DNA of 39,567 nucleotides from Tychonema sp. LEGE 07203 (GCF_015207285.1 NZ_JADEXD010000048.1:1-39567), one strand, 5' to 3'. Positions 15,579 to 24,725 are shown, numbered from the stretch's first letter. Program-made: numbers and translations. The notes: generated by a model not told the origin, from the sequence alone.

Positions 15579-17039
15579 TCAAAGAGCCTGGTATTTCTGA
15601 ACTGCCAACACCAAATTATCAGTCCAGAAATTAGCCAATTCGGCGCTGGCGGCTTCTACCATAACTCGGATTAGGGGTTCAGTGCCAGAAGCGCGAACCA
15701 AAATCCGCCCCTGTTCTCCCATTGCACTTTTAGCACGGGCGATCGCCGCTTGCAAAATTTCGCACTCGTGCCATCTCAGGCGTTTTTCGCGATCGTCCAC
15801 CCGCACATTTACCAGAAACTGCGGATAAGTTTGGAAACTGCCGCTTACCAATTGCGCTAAAGATTCTCCGGATTGGCGCACCAGCGAAGCTATATGCAAG
15901 GCTGTCAGCAAACCATCGCCACTGATCCCGAAATGCGGACAAAGAATGTGTCCCGACTGTTCGCCGCCCAACATCGCACCCGTGCGCTGCATTTCAGCGT
16001 GAACGTGCTGATCTCCCACGTTCGTTCTGATTAGTTTGCCCCCCAATTTTTCCCAAGCTCGCTCGAAGCCGAGGTTAGCCATTACAGTAGAAATAATTAA
16101 ATTGGACGGTAACTGTTCGGAGGCGCGCAACTGCCGGCCCCACAGATACAGAATGTAATCGCCGTCAATCGATCGACCTTTGTTGTCAACACCCAAAACT
16201 CGATCGGCATCGCCATCAAAAGCAAATCCCAAATCGGCATTGTGTTCCAAAACCGCCGCTTGCAGGCTGTCGAGATGAGTAGAACCGCAGTTAACATTAA
16301 TGCGAGCTCCATCAGGAGAGTCGTGCAAACAGATCGCATCCGCCCCCATTTGCGCGAACACCGCCGGCGCCAAACCAGCCGCCGCCCCCCAAGCCAAATC
16401 CAAAACTACCCGCATTCCGCACAAATTCATGTGTTGCAGAGAATTAGACACAGCAGCAGCATAATCTTTAACCAACTCCGGGCGGTGGTAGTGTTGTCCC
16501 AAAGCAAAGCTAGCAACCGGAACCGCTTCCCCCCGGATTCCCGCTTCGATTTGTTCCTGCAACTGCTGCGAAAGCTTTGAGCCGTTTGAGTTAAAAAACT
16601 TAATCCCGTTATCTTCAGGGGGATTGTGAGAAGCCGAAATCATCACACCGCCGACAGAATCCGAAACGCTTGCCAGATAAGCAACGCAGGGAGTAGGGCA
16701 CAATCCCAAATTCCACACTTCCAAACCGGCTGCTGTCAAACCCGCCGACAGTGCCACTGCCAGCATATCGCTAGAATTCCTGCTGTCTTGCCCCAAAATC
16801 ACAGGCCCCTGGTTGGGGGAATTTTGGCGGAGAACTTGCCCCGCCCAGAAGCCAACTTGCAGCGCTAGGGATGCAGTCAGCAATTCTCCAACTTTCCCGC
16901 GAATGCCGTCTGTGCCGAAGAGTTTGGTATTTGGCAGGGGAAGGCTATCTCCCAGCAGAATCGTATCTCGTTTGACTGGCTGTACCGAGTTAGCAGCCGG
17001 AAACTCGCCGCCGCGATGGCGCGAAGGTGTCTGAACCAT
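15579..17039 (-). CDS. glmM: Phosphoglucosamine mutase
   Basis: The 486-aa enzyme interconverts glucosamine-6-phosphate and glucosamine-1-phosphate for UDP-GlcNAc and peptidoglycan synthesis. The phosphoserine loop is [15 protein letters not shown], with the catalytic Ser at residue 137. The metal loop FDGDADR and the sugar loop LGGEQSGH are present, as is the C-terminal phosphate-binding [12 protein letters not shown]. The start at 17039 is decided by GAGGAG five bases upstream; an in-frame ATG at 17069 is weaker. About 35 residues precede the usual [11 protein letters not shown] beginning. Related phosphomannomutases are less likely given the GTDGIRG and GEQSGH motifs. Confidence 0.93.
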   Translation of the reverse strand: MVQTPSRHRGGEFPAANSVQPVKRDTILLGDSLPLPNTKLFGTDGIRGKVGELLTASLALQVGFWAGQVLRQNSPNQGPVILGQDSRNSSDMLAVALSAGLTAAGLEVWNLGLCPTPCVAYLASVSDSVGGVMISASHNPPEDNGIKFFNSNGSKLSQQLQEQIEAGIRGEAVPVASFALGQHYHRPELVKDYAAAVSNSLQHMNLCGMRVVLDLAWGAAAGLAPAVFAQMGADAICLHDSPDGARINVNCGSTHLDSLQAAVLEHNADLGFAFDGDADRVLGVDNKGRSIDGDYILYLWGRQLRASEQLPSNLIISTVMANLGFERAWEKLGGKLIRTNVGDQHVHAEMQRTGAMLGGEQSGHILCPHFGISGDGLLTALHIASLVRQSGESLAQLVSGSFQTYPQFLVNVRVDDREKRLRWHECEILQAAIARAKSAMGEQGRILVRASGTEPLIRVMVEAASAELANFWTDNLVLAVQKYQAL

Positions 17040-17225
17040 ATTCACTCCTCTAGGAATATCCACACTCACACTTTGCAGTTCATGTTACAACTGAAAGTCT
17101 TTATTTTCAGCGTAAACTCGATTTATTTCGGGGATCGATCGGGTAACGTACCCTGTCAACCTACGCACAAAGTTTAACTTTTCGGGAAAAATTTGTATCT
17201 GACTCAAGGGAATAACTTTTACGAT

Positions 17226-17241
17226 CTGCAAGCGCTTGCAG
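17226..17241. repeat. 16-bp perfect palindrome
   Basis: CTGCAAGCGCTTGCAG lies between glmM and rsmD, next to the long hairpin. It could be a protein-binding site or a repeat fragment; nothing else supports a function. Confidence 0.5.
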
Positions 17242-17251
17242 GATAGTTGAG

Positions 17252-17302
17252 CCCGCCCAGATCGGGACGATCGCACGGCGCGATCGTCCCGATCTGGGCG
17301 GG
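17252..17302. terminator. 23-bp perfect hairpin downstream of rsmD
   Basis: The arms 17252-17274 and 17280-17302 are perfectly complementary (outer CCCGCCCAGATCGGG, inner GACGATCGC), with a 5-nt loop ACGGC. It lies 35 bp past the rsmD stop. There is no T-run on either side, so it could be a hairpin-stabilised 3' end or an inserted inverted repeat rather than a classical terminator. Confidence 0.55.
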
Positions 17303-17336
17303 ATTTGATATTACGATCCTGATGCCGTTTGAGCTG

Positions 17337-17879
17337 TCAGCCACTGCGGGCATAGAAGGTTAATGCTGTATTGCCGTATATTTTTTGGCGGCAAATTTCT
17401 AGGCCGGGAATCGGTTGTGTCGATCGATCGGGGCTGTGTTCGATCGCAATTTCGCCATCAGGTGCTAGCATTTCTTGGCTGGCGAGCTTGTTTAACAGAG
17501 GTTCGTACAAGTCGCTGGCGTAGGGCGGATCGAAGTAAACGCGATCGAACTGCTGTCCTCCCAGCGCCCCCAATTTTGCCATCGCGTTTCCCCGCAGGAT
17601 TTGGAATGTTTGGGAAGAGCCTGCTACTTTCTCCCAGTTTTCATGAATAATCGCACAAGCTTTCGCCGATTGTTCGATGCCAGTAACACTAGCCGCCCCC
17701 CGACACAAAGCTTCTGCACCCATCGAGCCGCTGCCGGTACAAATGTCAAGCCACCTGCAATCTGCGATCGTCCCCTGCCAAATATTAAATAAAGCTTCTC
17801 TAACTCGCGCAGGTGTGGGGCGAGTTGCGAGTCCCGGCAGAGTTTTTAGTTGGCGGTTGCCACAGATTCTCAAGCTCAT
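17337..17879 (-). CDS. rsmD: 16S rRNA (guanine(966)-N(2))-methyltransferase
   Basis: The 180-aa SAM-dependent methyltransferase acts on 16S rRNA G966 during small-subunit assembly. Its SAM-binding motif is LDICTGSGSMGAEAL (residues 44-58), with the acidic IEQ after the second strand. The catalytic motif is DPPY (117-120). The N-terminus RICGNRQLKTLPG...RPTPARVREALFNI is typical of RsmD. The length equals the family norm and the ATG is at 17879. It is followed by a strong hairpin. Confidence 0.93.
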   Translation of the reverse strand: MSLRICGNRQLKTLPGLATRPTPARVREALFNIWQGTIADCRWLDICTGSGSMGAEALCRGAASVTGIEQSAKACAIIHENWEKVAGSSQTFQILRGNAMAKLGALGGQQFDRVYFDPPYASDLYEPLLNKLASQEMLAPDGEIAIEHSPDRSTQPIPGLEICRQKIYGNTALTFYARSG

Positions 17880-18173
17880 TTAAAATCCCGATTTTACAGT
17901 ATTTTCTGGTTTGTTTACTTGGCAAATATTACTTTAAATGCTATTAATATAGCACAGATTTTTGAAACTCAATAATATTGTTATACATTTTAATGCCGGT
18001 GGCAAACAATATTATTTGAACAGAAAAATTACCTAAAATATTTGCACAAATTGCTAATATTTGTTCGATATTGCTGGCACGACTTCGCTGAAAGTATAAG
18101 ATTCTAGCCCAATACCGTTGGGTTAAGGCTAAAACCCAACCTACAATCATGCTTAACAATCACTTATTCGGTT

Positions 18174-18362
18174 ATATAGAACCCATTTGACATCTTTGAG
18201 TTTTTAGGTTGGGTGACGAGAAATATAGAGAGAAACTGGTTTCTGAGATTTACGCGGGCGAGAAACCGGGTTTCTTGGAGTTTTTGGTTGGGTGACGAGA
18301 AATATAGAGAGAAACCCGGTTTCTGAGATTTACGCAGAATAGATATCAAATGGGTTCTACAT
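18174..18362. mobile_element. MITE-like element with 19-22-bp inverted ends and nested direct repeats
   Basis: The ends TAGAACCCATTTGACATCT (18177-18195) and its inverted partner at 18341-18359 differ at one base, and similarity extends about 3 bp outward. Inside are two near-identical direct repeats of about 57 bp (about 18198-18255 and 18277-18335), each holding an AAACCCGGTTTC motif and GAGAAATATAGAGAG. There is no transposase. No clear target duplication is visible. Confidence 0.7.
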
Positions 18363-18849
18363 GACGATCGCCGTTTTGTATGTAAAATTTTATACGTTTT
18401 GTCGGAAAGCCCGGGCGCAACATCGCTAAAGACGGGGGCGGCAGGAATTATCCTTACTTTCGCGCCACATACAGCCGCATTGCATCCAGGAATGTCAGGA
18501 ACAAATCGCCAATTGTGAAATGAAAATGTTAACTATCCCCGCTCAATTTTGCTGAAACTCCCTCCAATCTAGGTTTGTTGAGATTCCAACCCTCTCTTTA
18601 CAGAGGAAGTGATTTGAATCAATTTTCCAAAATGTCAGTTTCTTGGTATAATCCAGTCAACCCGCCAGCCAATGTCTGAAAAATCGCAGCAGATTGGGAT
18701 AGACGACAGATACTAGAGCATACTTCGAGGATAACGTCGGCGGCTGGCATCCAAAGAACGATCGAGTAGTTGATGGAAAAAATTGCATCGTTAACTTGGA
18801 TAAAAACTTGGATAAAAAATATGATGTTACACGGAATCAATCAGCAAAC
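18363..18849. other. Gene-free upstream region of treZ
   Basis: No supported gene. A possible promoter -10 box TATAAT lies at 18647-18652, without a convincing -35 box. Just before the start codon AACTTGGATAAA is directly repeated (18794-18805 and 18806-18817). The 17880-18173 stretch to the left also lacks a convincing gene and contains a GGTTGGGTTTTAGCC-type dispersed repeat near 18115-18145. Confidence 0.4.
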
Positions 18850-20673
18850 ATGAGAATTGGCGCAACATATCTGGGAAATAATCGCTGTGAATTTACGGTA
18901 TGGGCTCCCTTGCTACAAGAGGTAGCAGTCCAAATCACAGCACCAAAACCGCAACTCATTCCCCTGGAAAAAAAACGGAGAGGATATTGGCAAGTCACAG
19001 CAGAAGGAATATCTCCCGGTACGCTTTATACCTATCAACTCGATGGAAAGACGACCCTACCAGATCCGGCATCCTACAGTCAGCCCCAAGGGGTTCACAA
19101 CCCATCAGAAGTAGTTGACCAAAGTGCATTTGTTTGGAACGATGTCGGTTGGCAAGGGACTTCAATTGCCGACTATATTATGTACGAGGTACACGTTGGC
19201 ACGTTTACCGAAGAAGGAACATTCGAGGCAATGATTGCCCGTCTCGATGACTTGAAAGAATTGGGAGTTAACGCGATCGAGATTATGCCCGTGGCGCAGT
19301 TTCCGGGCGATCGCAATTGGGGTTACGACGGCGTATATCCCTTCGCCGTTCAATCCTCCTACGGCGGCGTTAACGGCTTGAAAACCCTAGTCGATGCTTG
19401 CCACCAAAAAGGCTTTGCCGTTGTCCTCGATGTCGTCTACAATCACCTCGGCCCCGAAGGCAACTATACCTCAAATTTTGCCCCCTATTTTACCGATAAA
19501 TATCGTACCCCTTGGGGAAACGCCATCAACTTTGATGATGCTGGCAGCGACGGCGTTCGCAATTTCTTTATCGAAAATGCCCTATACTGGTTTCGCGACT
19601 TACACATTGATGCGCTGAGGTTAGATGCCATTCACGCGATTTACGACTTCTCCGCCAAGCACTTTTTAGCAGAGTTAGCCGAAAAAACCAGAGAACTGGC
19701 CCAACAGCAAGGGCGATCGTTTTATTTAATTGCCGAAAGCGACCTCAACGACGTTCGGATTATCAATCCTCCCAGCAAAGGCGGCTACGATCTCAATGCC
19801 CAATGGTGCGATGATTTTCACCACTGTTTGCACAGCCTGATTACCAAGGAAGACCGAGGTTATTACCAAGATTTTCGCGAGTTCAGAACCTTGGTGAAAG
19901 TCCTGCAAGAAGGGTTTGCCTATGCAGGAGAGTATTCAGAATTTCGGCAGCGCTACCACGGCAGTCCGGCGGGAAATTTCGACCCGGCTCAATTCGTCGT
20001 TTGTTGCCAAAATCACGACCAAGTGGGCAACCGAATGTTAGGCGAACGGCTGGCAGAACTGGTCTCCTTTGAAGCGCTCAAATTGGCTGCTGGCACGGTA
20101 TTGCTTTCTCCTTACATTCCTCTATTATTTATGGGAGAAGAATACGGCGAAGAAGCGCCATTTCTGTATTTTGTCAGCCACAGCGATCCAGATTTAGTCG
20201 AGTCGGTGCGCCAGGGAAGAAAAGCCGAGTTCAAAGAATTTCACGACACAGGAGAACCGCCCGACGTACAAGATCCCCAAACATTTTTGCAATCTAAGCT
20301 TAACTGGGAAAAACGGCGTGAAGGCAAGCATAAAGTGTTGTTCGATTTGTATCGAACCCTGATTAAACTTCGCCAAGAAATTCCGGCCCTGAAGTGCCGC
20401 GACCGCCAAAGCATTGAAATCAACAGTTTTGACGGTGAAAAAATCATTACCCTCCGAAGAAGCGTTGACGACAGTCAAGTCTTAGCAATCTTCAATTTCA
20501 GCGATACCACACAAACAACTAAACTTGTACTGCCAGAAGGAAACTGGCAAAAAGTCCTAGACTCATCCGATTCTCAGTGGATGGGTGACGGTTCGACGCT
20601 GCCCCAAAAACTCGATCCGGAATCGACCGTAACCTTGCCTCATCAAAGCTTTATTCTGTATCAAGTTGAATAG
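18850..20673 (+). CDS. treZ: Malto-oligosyltrehalose trehalohydrolase
   Basis: The 607-aa GH13 enzyme releases trehalose from maltooligosyl-trehalose, the second step of the TreY/TreZ route from glycogen. An N-terminal CBM48-like domain (about 1-95, RCEFTVWAPLLQEV) precedes the (beta/alpha)8 barrel. Catalytic residues are D259 (DALRLDAIHAI), E296 (LIAESDLND) and D390 (QNHDQVGNR). The ATG at 18850 starts the conserved MRIGATYLG; an upstream TTG at 18796 would add 18 repeat-derived residues. It precedes glgX by 71 bp on the same strand, so co-transcription is plausible. The partner treY is not in this window. Confidence 0.93.
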   Translation: MRIGATYLGNNRCEFTVWAPLLQEVAVQITAPKPQLIPLEKKRRGYWQVTAEGISPGTLYTYQLDGKTTLPDPASYSQPQGVHNPSEVVDQSAFVWNDVGWQGTSIADYIMYEVHVGTFTEEGTFEAMIARLDDLKELGVNAIEIMPVAQFPGDRNWGYDGVYPFAVQSSYGGVNGLKTLVDACHQKGFAVVLDVVYNHLGPEGNYTSNFAPYFTDKYRTPWGNAINFDDAGSDGVRNFFIENALYWFRDLHIDALRLDAIHAIYDFSAKHFLAELAEKTRELAQQQGRSFYLIAESDLNDVRIINPPSKGGYDLNAQWCDDFHHCLHSLITKEDRGYYQDFREFRTLVKVLQEGFAYAGEYSEFRQRYHGSPAGNFDPAQFVVCCQNHDQVGNRMLGERLAELVSFEALKLAAGTVLLSPYIPLLFMGEEYGEEAPFLYFVSHSDPDLVESVRQGRKAEFKEFHDTGEPPDVQDPQTFLQSKLNWEKRREGKHKVLFDLYRTLIKLRQEIPALKCRDRQSIEINSFDGEKIITLRRSVDDSQVLAIFNFSDTTQTTKLVLPEGNWQKVLDSSDSQWMGDGSTLPQKLDPESTVTLPHQSFILYQVE

Positions 20674-20744
20674 TTTTCAAATTTAAATTTGAAAACTTCA
20701 ACCAGCGCAATTGTTCGATCGAGAATATTACAACTCTAGGTTCT

Positions 20745-22943
20745 ATGGATTTAAAACTTTGGCCCGGTAAACCCTATCCCTTGGGTTCAAAATGGGACGG
20801 TAAAGGCACAAATTTTGCCCTATTTTCCGAAAATGCCACAGCAGTCGAATTGTGCTTGTTCGACAAAAAAGGTTGGGAAACCCGACTGCCGCTGACTGAA
20901 GTCTACAACTTCATCTGGCACTGCTACATTCCCGGCATCAAACCCGGTCAATTGTACGGGTTTCGCGTCCGCGGCCCCTACGAACCCTCAGCCGGACACC
21001 GGTTCAACCCCGCCAAACTGCTGATCGACCCCTACGCCAAAGCCATCGCCGGAGATGTGGTGCACGGACGGGAAATCTTCGGCTACGACTGGGACGACGA
21101 AGCCGAAGACTTATCCCGCAGCGAATTAGACGATTCTCACTTAATCCCCAAAGCCGTTGTCATCGATGAATCCTTCGACTGGGAAGGCGACACTCACCCG
21201 CAACTGGCTTGGCACAAAACCGTGATCTACGAGATGCACGTCAAAGGCTTTACCCAACTGCATCCCGACATTCCCAAAGCCTTGCGGGGAACCTACGCCG
21301 GACTTGCCCATCCCGCCGCCATCGACCACCTCAAATCCTTGGGGATTACCGCCGTCGAACTCCTCCCCGTCCACCACTTCATCGGCTGTCCCGGCTTTCT
21401 GGATGCCAAGGGACTGCGGAACTACTGGGGCTACGACTCGATCAACTATCTCGCGCCTTACTCCCGCTACAGTGCCAGCGGCAACACCGGTCAACAGGTG
21501 AACGAGTTTAAGGAGATGGTCAAAGCCCTGCACGCTGCGGACATCGAGGTGATTATCGATGTGGTCTACAACCACACGGGAGAGGGCAACCACATGGGCC
21601 CGACCATCTCGTTTCGGGGCATCGACAACGCCGTTTACTACCGCCTCGTGAAAGAGAATCCCCGCTACTACATGGATTACAGCGGCTGCGGCAACTCCCT
21701 CAACGTCTTCCATCCCCAAGTATTGAAGCTGATTATGGACAGCTTGCGGTATTGGGTGTTGGAGATGCACGTCGATGGGTTCCGCTTCGATTTGGCGACG
21801 GTTTTAGCGCGGGAGACCGATCGCGTCGATACTTTTGCAGCCTTTTTCGATATCATCCACCAAGACCCAGTTTTGTGCGATGTCAAGTTAATCGCCGAAC
21901 CTTGGGACATCGGCGAAGGCGGCTATCAAGTCGGAAAATTCCCCTTGCTGTGGTCGGAGTGGAACGGTCGCTACCGCGATACCATGCGCGACTTTTGGCG
22001 GGGAACCGACGAAACTCTCTCTGAGTTTGCCTACAGTTTTACCGGAAGTTCCGATTTGTACGAAAGTAACGGACGGCGACCTCACGCCAGCATCAACTTT
22101 ATCACTGCCCACGACGGGTTTACCCTGCACGATTTGGTCAGCTACAACCAAAAACACAACGAAGCTAACGGTGAAGACAGTCGCGACGGGGAAAACCACA
22201 ATCAGTCTTGGAACTGCACGATGGTGGAATTCCCATATACTGAAGCGCTAGAAGAGGGAGAATATCCACCTCCGCCAGACCCCTGTGCTGGGGACGGGGA
22301 AACTGACGATCCCGAAGTGCAGGCGTTGCGAGAACGCCAAAAGCGGAATTTTTTAACTTCGTTACTGCTGTCCCAAGGAGTGCCGATGCTGGTGGCGGGA
22401 GACGAAATGGGGCGAAGTCAAGGAGGCAATAACAACGCTTACTGTCAGGACAACGAAATCTCCTGGCTGGATTGGGGATTGCAGCACAAAAATGCTGACT
22501 TGCTCGAATTTACGCGCCAGTTAACCCGCTTGCGGCGCGAACATCCGGTGTTCCGCCGCCGTAAGTGGTTCCAAGGACGCGCGATTCACGGTTCTGGAGT
22601 TAGCGATATTGCTTGGTTCAACCCCGATGGCGGGGAAATGACTGACGAACAGTGGCAAGTGGGATATGCTAAGGCGATCGGCATTTTCCTCAACGGCGAA
22701 CAACTTGCTACGCCAAATGCTCGCGGCGAACGGATTATCGACGATAGTTTTCTGTTGTTTTTCAATGCTTATTGGGAGACGCTCGATTTTGTGATTCCCC
22801 CTCGCTTTCAAAGTTTGCAGTGGATTGCTGTGCTTGATACTGCTGAACCGAAATTTGTGGAATCTCAAGGGCGAATTTATGCCAAGGGGAAAGCTGTTCC
22901 GGTGACGGCGCGATCGGTGGTGATTCTAAAGTGTCTAAAATAA
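20745..22943 (+). CDS. glgX: Glycogen debranching enzyme (GlgX/isoamylase type)
   Basis: The 732-aa GH13 enzyme hydrolyses alpha-1,6 branches of glycogen. It has an N-terminal CBM48 domain (about 1-120, PLGSKWDGKGTNFALFSENA), then the catalytic barrel with VVYNHT (274-279), nucleophile D349 (DGFRFDLATVL), acid/base E385 (LIAEPWDIG) and D457 (TAHDGFTL). The C-terminal beta domain lies after about 600. The length is typical of bacterial GlgX. Together with treZ it suggests a glycogen-to-trehalose module: GlgX produces linear malto-oligosaccharides and TreY/TreZ converts them. The reading frame is intact. A short TATAGC-type repeat end (ACCGCTATAGC) and a hairpin terminator follow. Confidence 0.94.
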   Translation: MDLKLWPGKPYPLGSKWDGKGTNFALFSENATAVELCLFDKKGWETRLPLTEVYNFIWHCYIPGIKPGQLYGFRVRGPYEPSAGHRFNPAKLLIDPYAKAIAGDVVHGREIFGYDWDDEAEDLSRSELDDSHLIPKAVVIDESFDWEGDTHPQLAWHKTVIYEMHVKGFTQLHPDIPKALRGTYAGLAHPAAIDHLKSLGITAVELLPVHHFIGCPGFLDAKGLRNYWGYDSINYLAPYSRYSASGNTGQQVNEFKEMVKALHAADIEVIIDVVYNHTGEGNHMGPTISFRGIDNAVYYRLVKENPRYYMDYSGCGNSLNVFHPQVLKLIMDSLRYWVLEMHVDGFRFDLATVLARETDRVDTFAAFFDIIHQDPVLCDVKLIAEPWDIGEGGYQVGKFPLLWSEWNGRYRDTMRDFWRGTDETLSEFAYSFTGSSDLYESNGRRPHASINFITAHDGFTLHDLVSYNQKHNEANGEDSRDGENHNQSWNCTMVEFPYTEALEEGEYPPPPDPCAGDGETDDPEVQALRERQKRNFLTSLLLSQGVPMLVAGDEMGRSQGGNNNAYCQDNEISWLDWGLQHKNADLLEFTRQLTRLRREHPVFRRRKWFQGRAIHGSGVSDIAWFNPDGGEMTDEQWQVGYAKAIGIFLNGEQLATPNARGERIIDDSFLLFFNAYWETLDFVIPPRFQSLQWIAVLDTAEPKFVESQGRIYAKGKAVPVTARSVVILKCLK

Positions 22944-22975
22944 GATTGGCGATCGAACCGCTATAGCTGATTTAC

Positions 22976-23010
22976 AAAAAACCCGGTTTCTTGAAGAAAT
23001 CGGGTTTTTA
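22976..23010. terminator. Bidirectional terminator between glgX and hisH
   Basis: AAAAACCCGGTTTCTT pairs with AAGAAATCGGGTTTTT (one mismatch) around a tiny loop, with A/T tracts on both sides. It serves the convergent glgX (plus) and hisH (minus) genes. It belongs to the AAACCCGGTTTCT repeat family. Confidence 0.8.
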
Positions 23011-23017
23011 ATTGACT

Positions 23018-23653
23018 CTAAGCGGCTACTTTTGCTCTCACTTGATTCACAAAATTTGAGAGCATTTGCAATCCCGTGCTTGAAGACTTTTCCGGGTGAA
23101 ATTGTACGGCCATCAGATTGTCTTTAGCTATGGCCGCCGTCACCGTCTGAGTTCCATGTGTCACCACCGCAGCTTTGACTGTTGAGTCCACCGGATCGAC
23201 ATAATAAGAATGCACTAAATAAACCCAAGGTTGAGATGAAAGATTTTGCCACAGCGGCAAATTGGGCTGAGTAAATTCTAACTGATTCCATCCCATGTGC
23301 GGAATGGTTAATCCCGGTTCCGAGCGAAATCGGCGCACTTTTCCGGCAATAATTCCCAATCCTGGTTCTGTACCTTCTTCGGAACTGTCAAACAGCATTT
23401 GCAAGCCCAAACAAATCCCTAAAAAAGGCTTTCCAGAGGCGATCGCATTTGTTATCGGTTCTATCAAATTGCGCGATCGCAAACTCTGCATTGCCGGGTC
23501 AAAGGAACCCACCCCGGGCAAAACCACCGCATCAGCCTGCTCGATTGCAGCAGGAGAATCCGTAATTTTTGGCACTGCACCCACATTTTCTAAGCCTTTA
23601 CAGACCGAGTGCAGATTGCCCATGTCATAGTCCACTACTGCGATGACAGACAT
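23018..23653 (-). CDS. hisH: Imidazole glycerol phosphate synthase, glutaminase subunit
   Basis: The 211-aa class I glutamine amidotransferase subunit provides ammonia to HisF in histidine biosynthesis. Triad residues are C81 (GICLGLQML), H186 and E188 (QFHPEKSS). The N-terminal VVDYDMGNLHSV and the oxyanion PGVGSF are typical of HisH. The length is normal and the ATG is at 23653. hisF is not adjacent. The upstream region runs into a long heptamer array. Confidence 0.95.
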   Translation of the reverse strand: MSVIAVVDYDMGNLHSVCKGLENVGAVPKITDSPAAIEQADAVVLPGVGSFDPAMQSLRSRNLIEPITNAIASGKPFLGICLGLQMLFDSSEEGTEPGLGIIAGKVRRFRSEPGLTIPHMGWNQLEFTQPNLPLWQNLSSQPWVYLVHSYYVDPVDSTVKAAVVTHGTQTVTAAIAKDNLMAVQFHPEKSSSTGLQMLSNFVNQVRAKVAA

Positions 23654-23708
23654 TGACTTACTTGCCTTATATTATCAATATTGCTATTATTGCATAAAAT
23701 TAGTCATT

Positions 23709-24066
23709 TTGTTATTTGTTATTTGTTAACTGTTAACTGTTAACTGTTAGTTGTTAGTTGTTAGTTGTTAGTTGTTAGTTGTTAGTTGTTAGTTGTTAGT
23801 TGTTAGTTGTTAGTTGTTAGTTGTTGTTTGTTATTTGTTAACAGTCAACAGTCAACAGTCAACAGTCAACAGTCAACAGTCAACAGTCAACAGCCAACAG
23901 CCAACAGTCAACAGTCAACAGTCAACAGTCAACAGCCAACAGTCAACAGTCAACAGTCAACAGTTAACAGTCAACAGTCAACAGTCAACAGCCAACAGTC
24001 AACAGTCAACAGTCAACAGCCAACAGTCAACAGTCAACAGTCAACAGTCAACAGTCAACAGTCAAC
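23709..24066. repeat. Large heptamer array with a strand switch
   Basis: The left part is TTATTTG, then AACTGTT and TTGTTAG heptamers (to about 23840). The right part is about 32 copies of CAACAGT with variants CAACAGC and TAACAGT. The two halves are in opposite orientation (AACTGTT versus AACAGTT), so the array could fold on itself. Open frames through it are low complexity (VNSQQST units) and are not genes. Confidence 0.9.
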
Positions 24067-24081
24067 AATTCCCAATTATTT

Positions 24082-24642
24082 ATGACAACCAAAATTTTAT
24101 TAACATCATTTGACACTTGGCTTCCCCATCAAGAATCCAACTCTTCCGACGATTTATTAGCCAAGATTTCCTTAGATAAATCTTTGCCTTCCCTAACTTT
24201 TTTGAGAAAGTTGCCCGTTGATTTTGAACTAGCACCGACTTTGGCGATCGCCCAAATCAACCAAATCCAACCAGACACCATTATCTGCTGTGGCATGGCA
24301 GAAAGCAGGCAAAAATTAACAGTAGAATCTTGCGCTTGCTGCGATACGGACATTTTGAAAACAACAGTTAATCTTGAAGCGCTAGTCGCAGATTTAGCCG
24401 CCACAGAAATCAGTCACGAAGCCGGAAAGTTTGTTTGCGAAGCCCTTTATTATGAGGTTTTAAAACATATTTGCGATTCTCAAATACCCACTCAATGTGT
24501 TTTTGTCCACGTCCCGATTTTAACTCCCGACAACACCGACAAGATTGTTGCTGATTTTTTATCTATTGTGAATCGCTTAACAATTAACTATAACATTTCT
24601 CAGAAAGATGAGGCGCTGTCGGGCATAGGGCATAGGGAATAG
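24082..24642 (+). CDS. Pyroglutamyl-peptidase I-like (peptidase C15) protein with repeat-derived tail
   Basis: This 186-aa protein resembles pyrrolidone-carboxylate peptidase, which removes N-terminal pyroglutamate. The triad can be placed: E82 (LTVESCA), C119 (HEAGKFVCEALYY) and H143 (VFVHVPIL). The N-terminus KILLTSFDTW and DTIICCGMAESR fit the fold. It is shorter and more divergent than classical Pcp, so the substrate is uncertain. The last residues (from about 170, NISQKDEALSGIGHRE) and the stop come from a TATAGC-ended dispersed element. It is flanked on both sides by heptamer arrays, and an upstream array abuts the start, so its promoter must lie in or beyond the array. Confidence 0.75.
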   Translation: MTTKILLTSFDTWLPHQESNSSDDLLAKISLDKSLPSLTFLRKLPVDFELAPTLAIAQINQIQPDTIICCGMAESRQKLTVESCACCDTDILKTTVNLEALVADLAATEISHEAGKFVCEALYYEVLKHICDSQIPTQCVFVHVPILTPDNTDKIVADFLSIVNRLTINYNISQKDEALSGIGHRE

Positions 24643-24725
24643 GGCATGGGGCATGGGGCATGGGGCATGGGGCATAGGGCATAGGCCGCCGTGGGCATAC
24701 CTCACAACGCGATCGAGCCGCTATA
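24589..24725 (+). repeat. TATAGC-ended dispersed element, copy D, inside the 3' end of a gene
   Basis: Begins TATAACATTTCTCAG with GATGAGGC and ends GAGCCGCTATA with GCATACCTCA. The core is tandem GGGCATA/GGGCATG heptamers. It supplies the last 17 codons and the stop of the C15 peptidase-like gene. Confidence 0.75.

Noticed and set aside
17944..18159. 71-aa minus-strand frame
   Set aside because: Its start lies in a dispersed GGTTGGG repeat and the rest has no recognisable family or ribosome-binding site; at most a gene remnant.
18164..18349. 61-aa frame containing QKPGFSLYFSSPNQK
   Set aside because: It is encoded entirely by the nested repeats of the MITE-like element at 18174-18362.
21141..21770. 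209-aa minus-strand frame opposite glgX
   Set aside because: Antisense shadow of a well-conserved GH13 coding region; valine/glycine-rich composition reflects codon bias of the opposite strand.
23807..24113. Two overlapping frames rich in VNSQQST
   Set aside because: They are translations of the CAACAGT heptamer array and have no independent gene signals.
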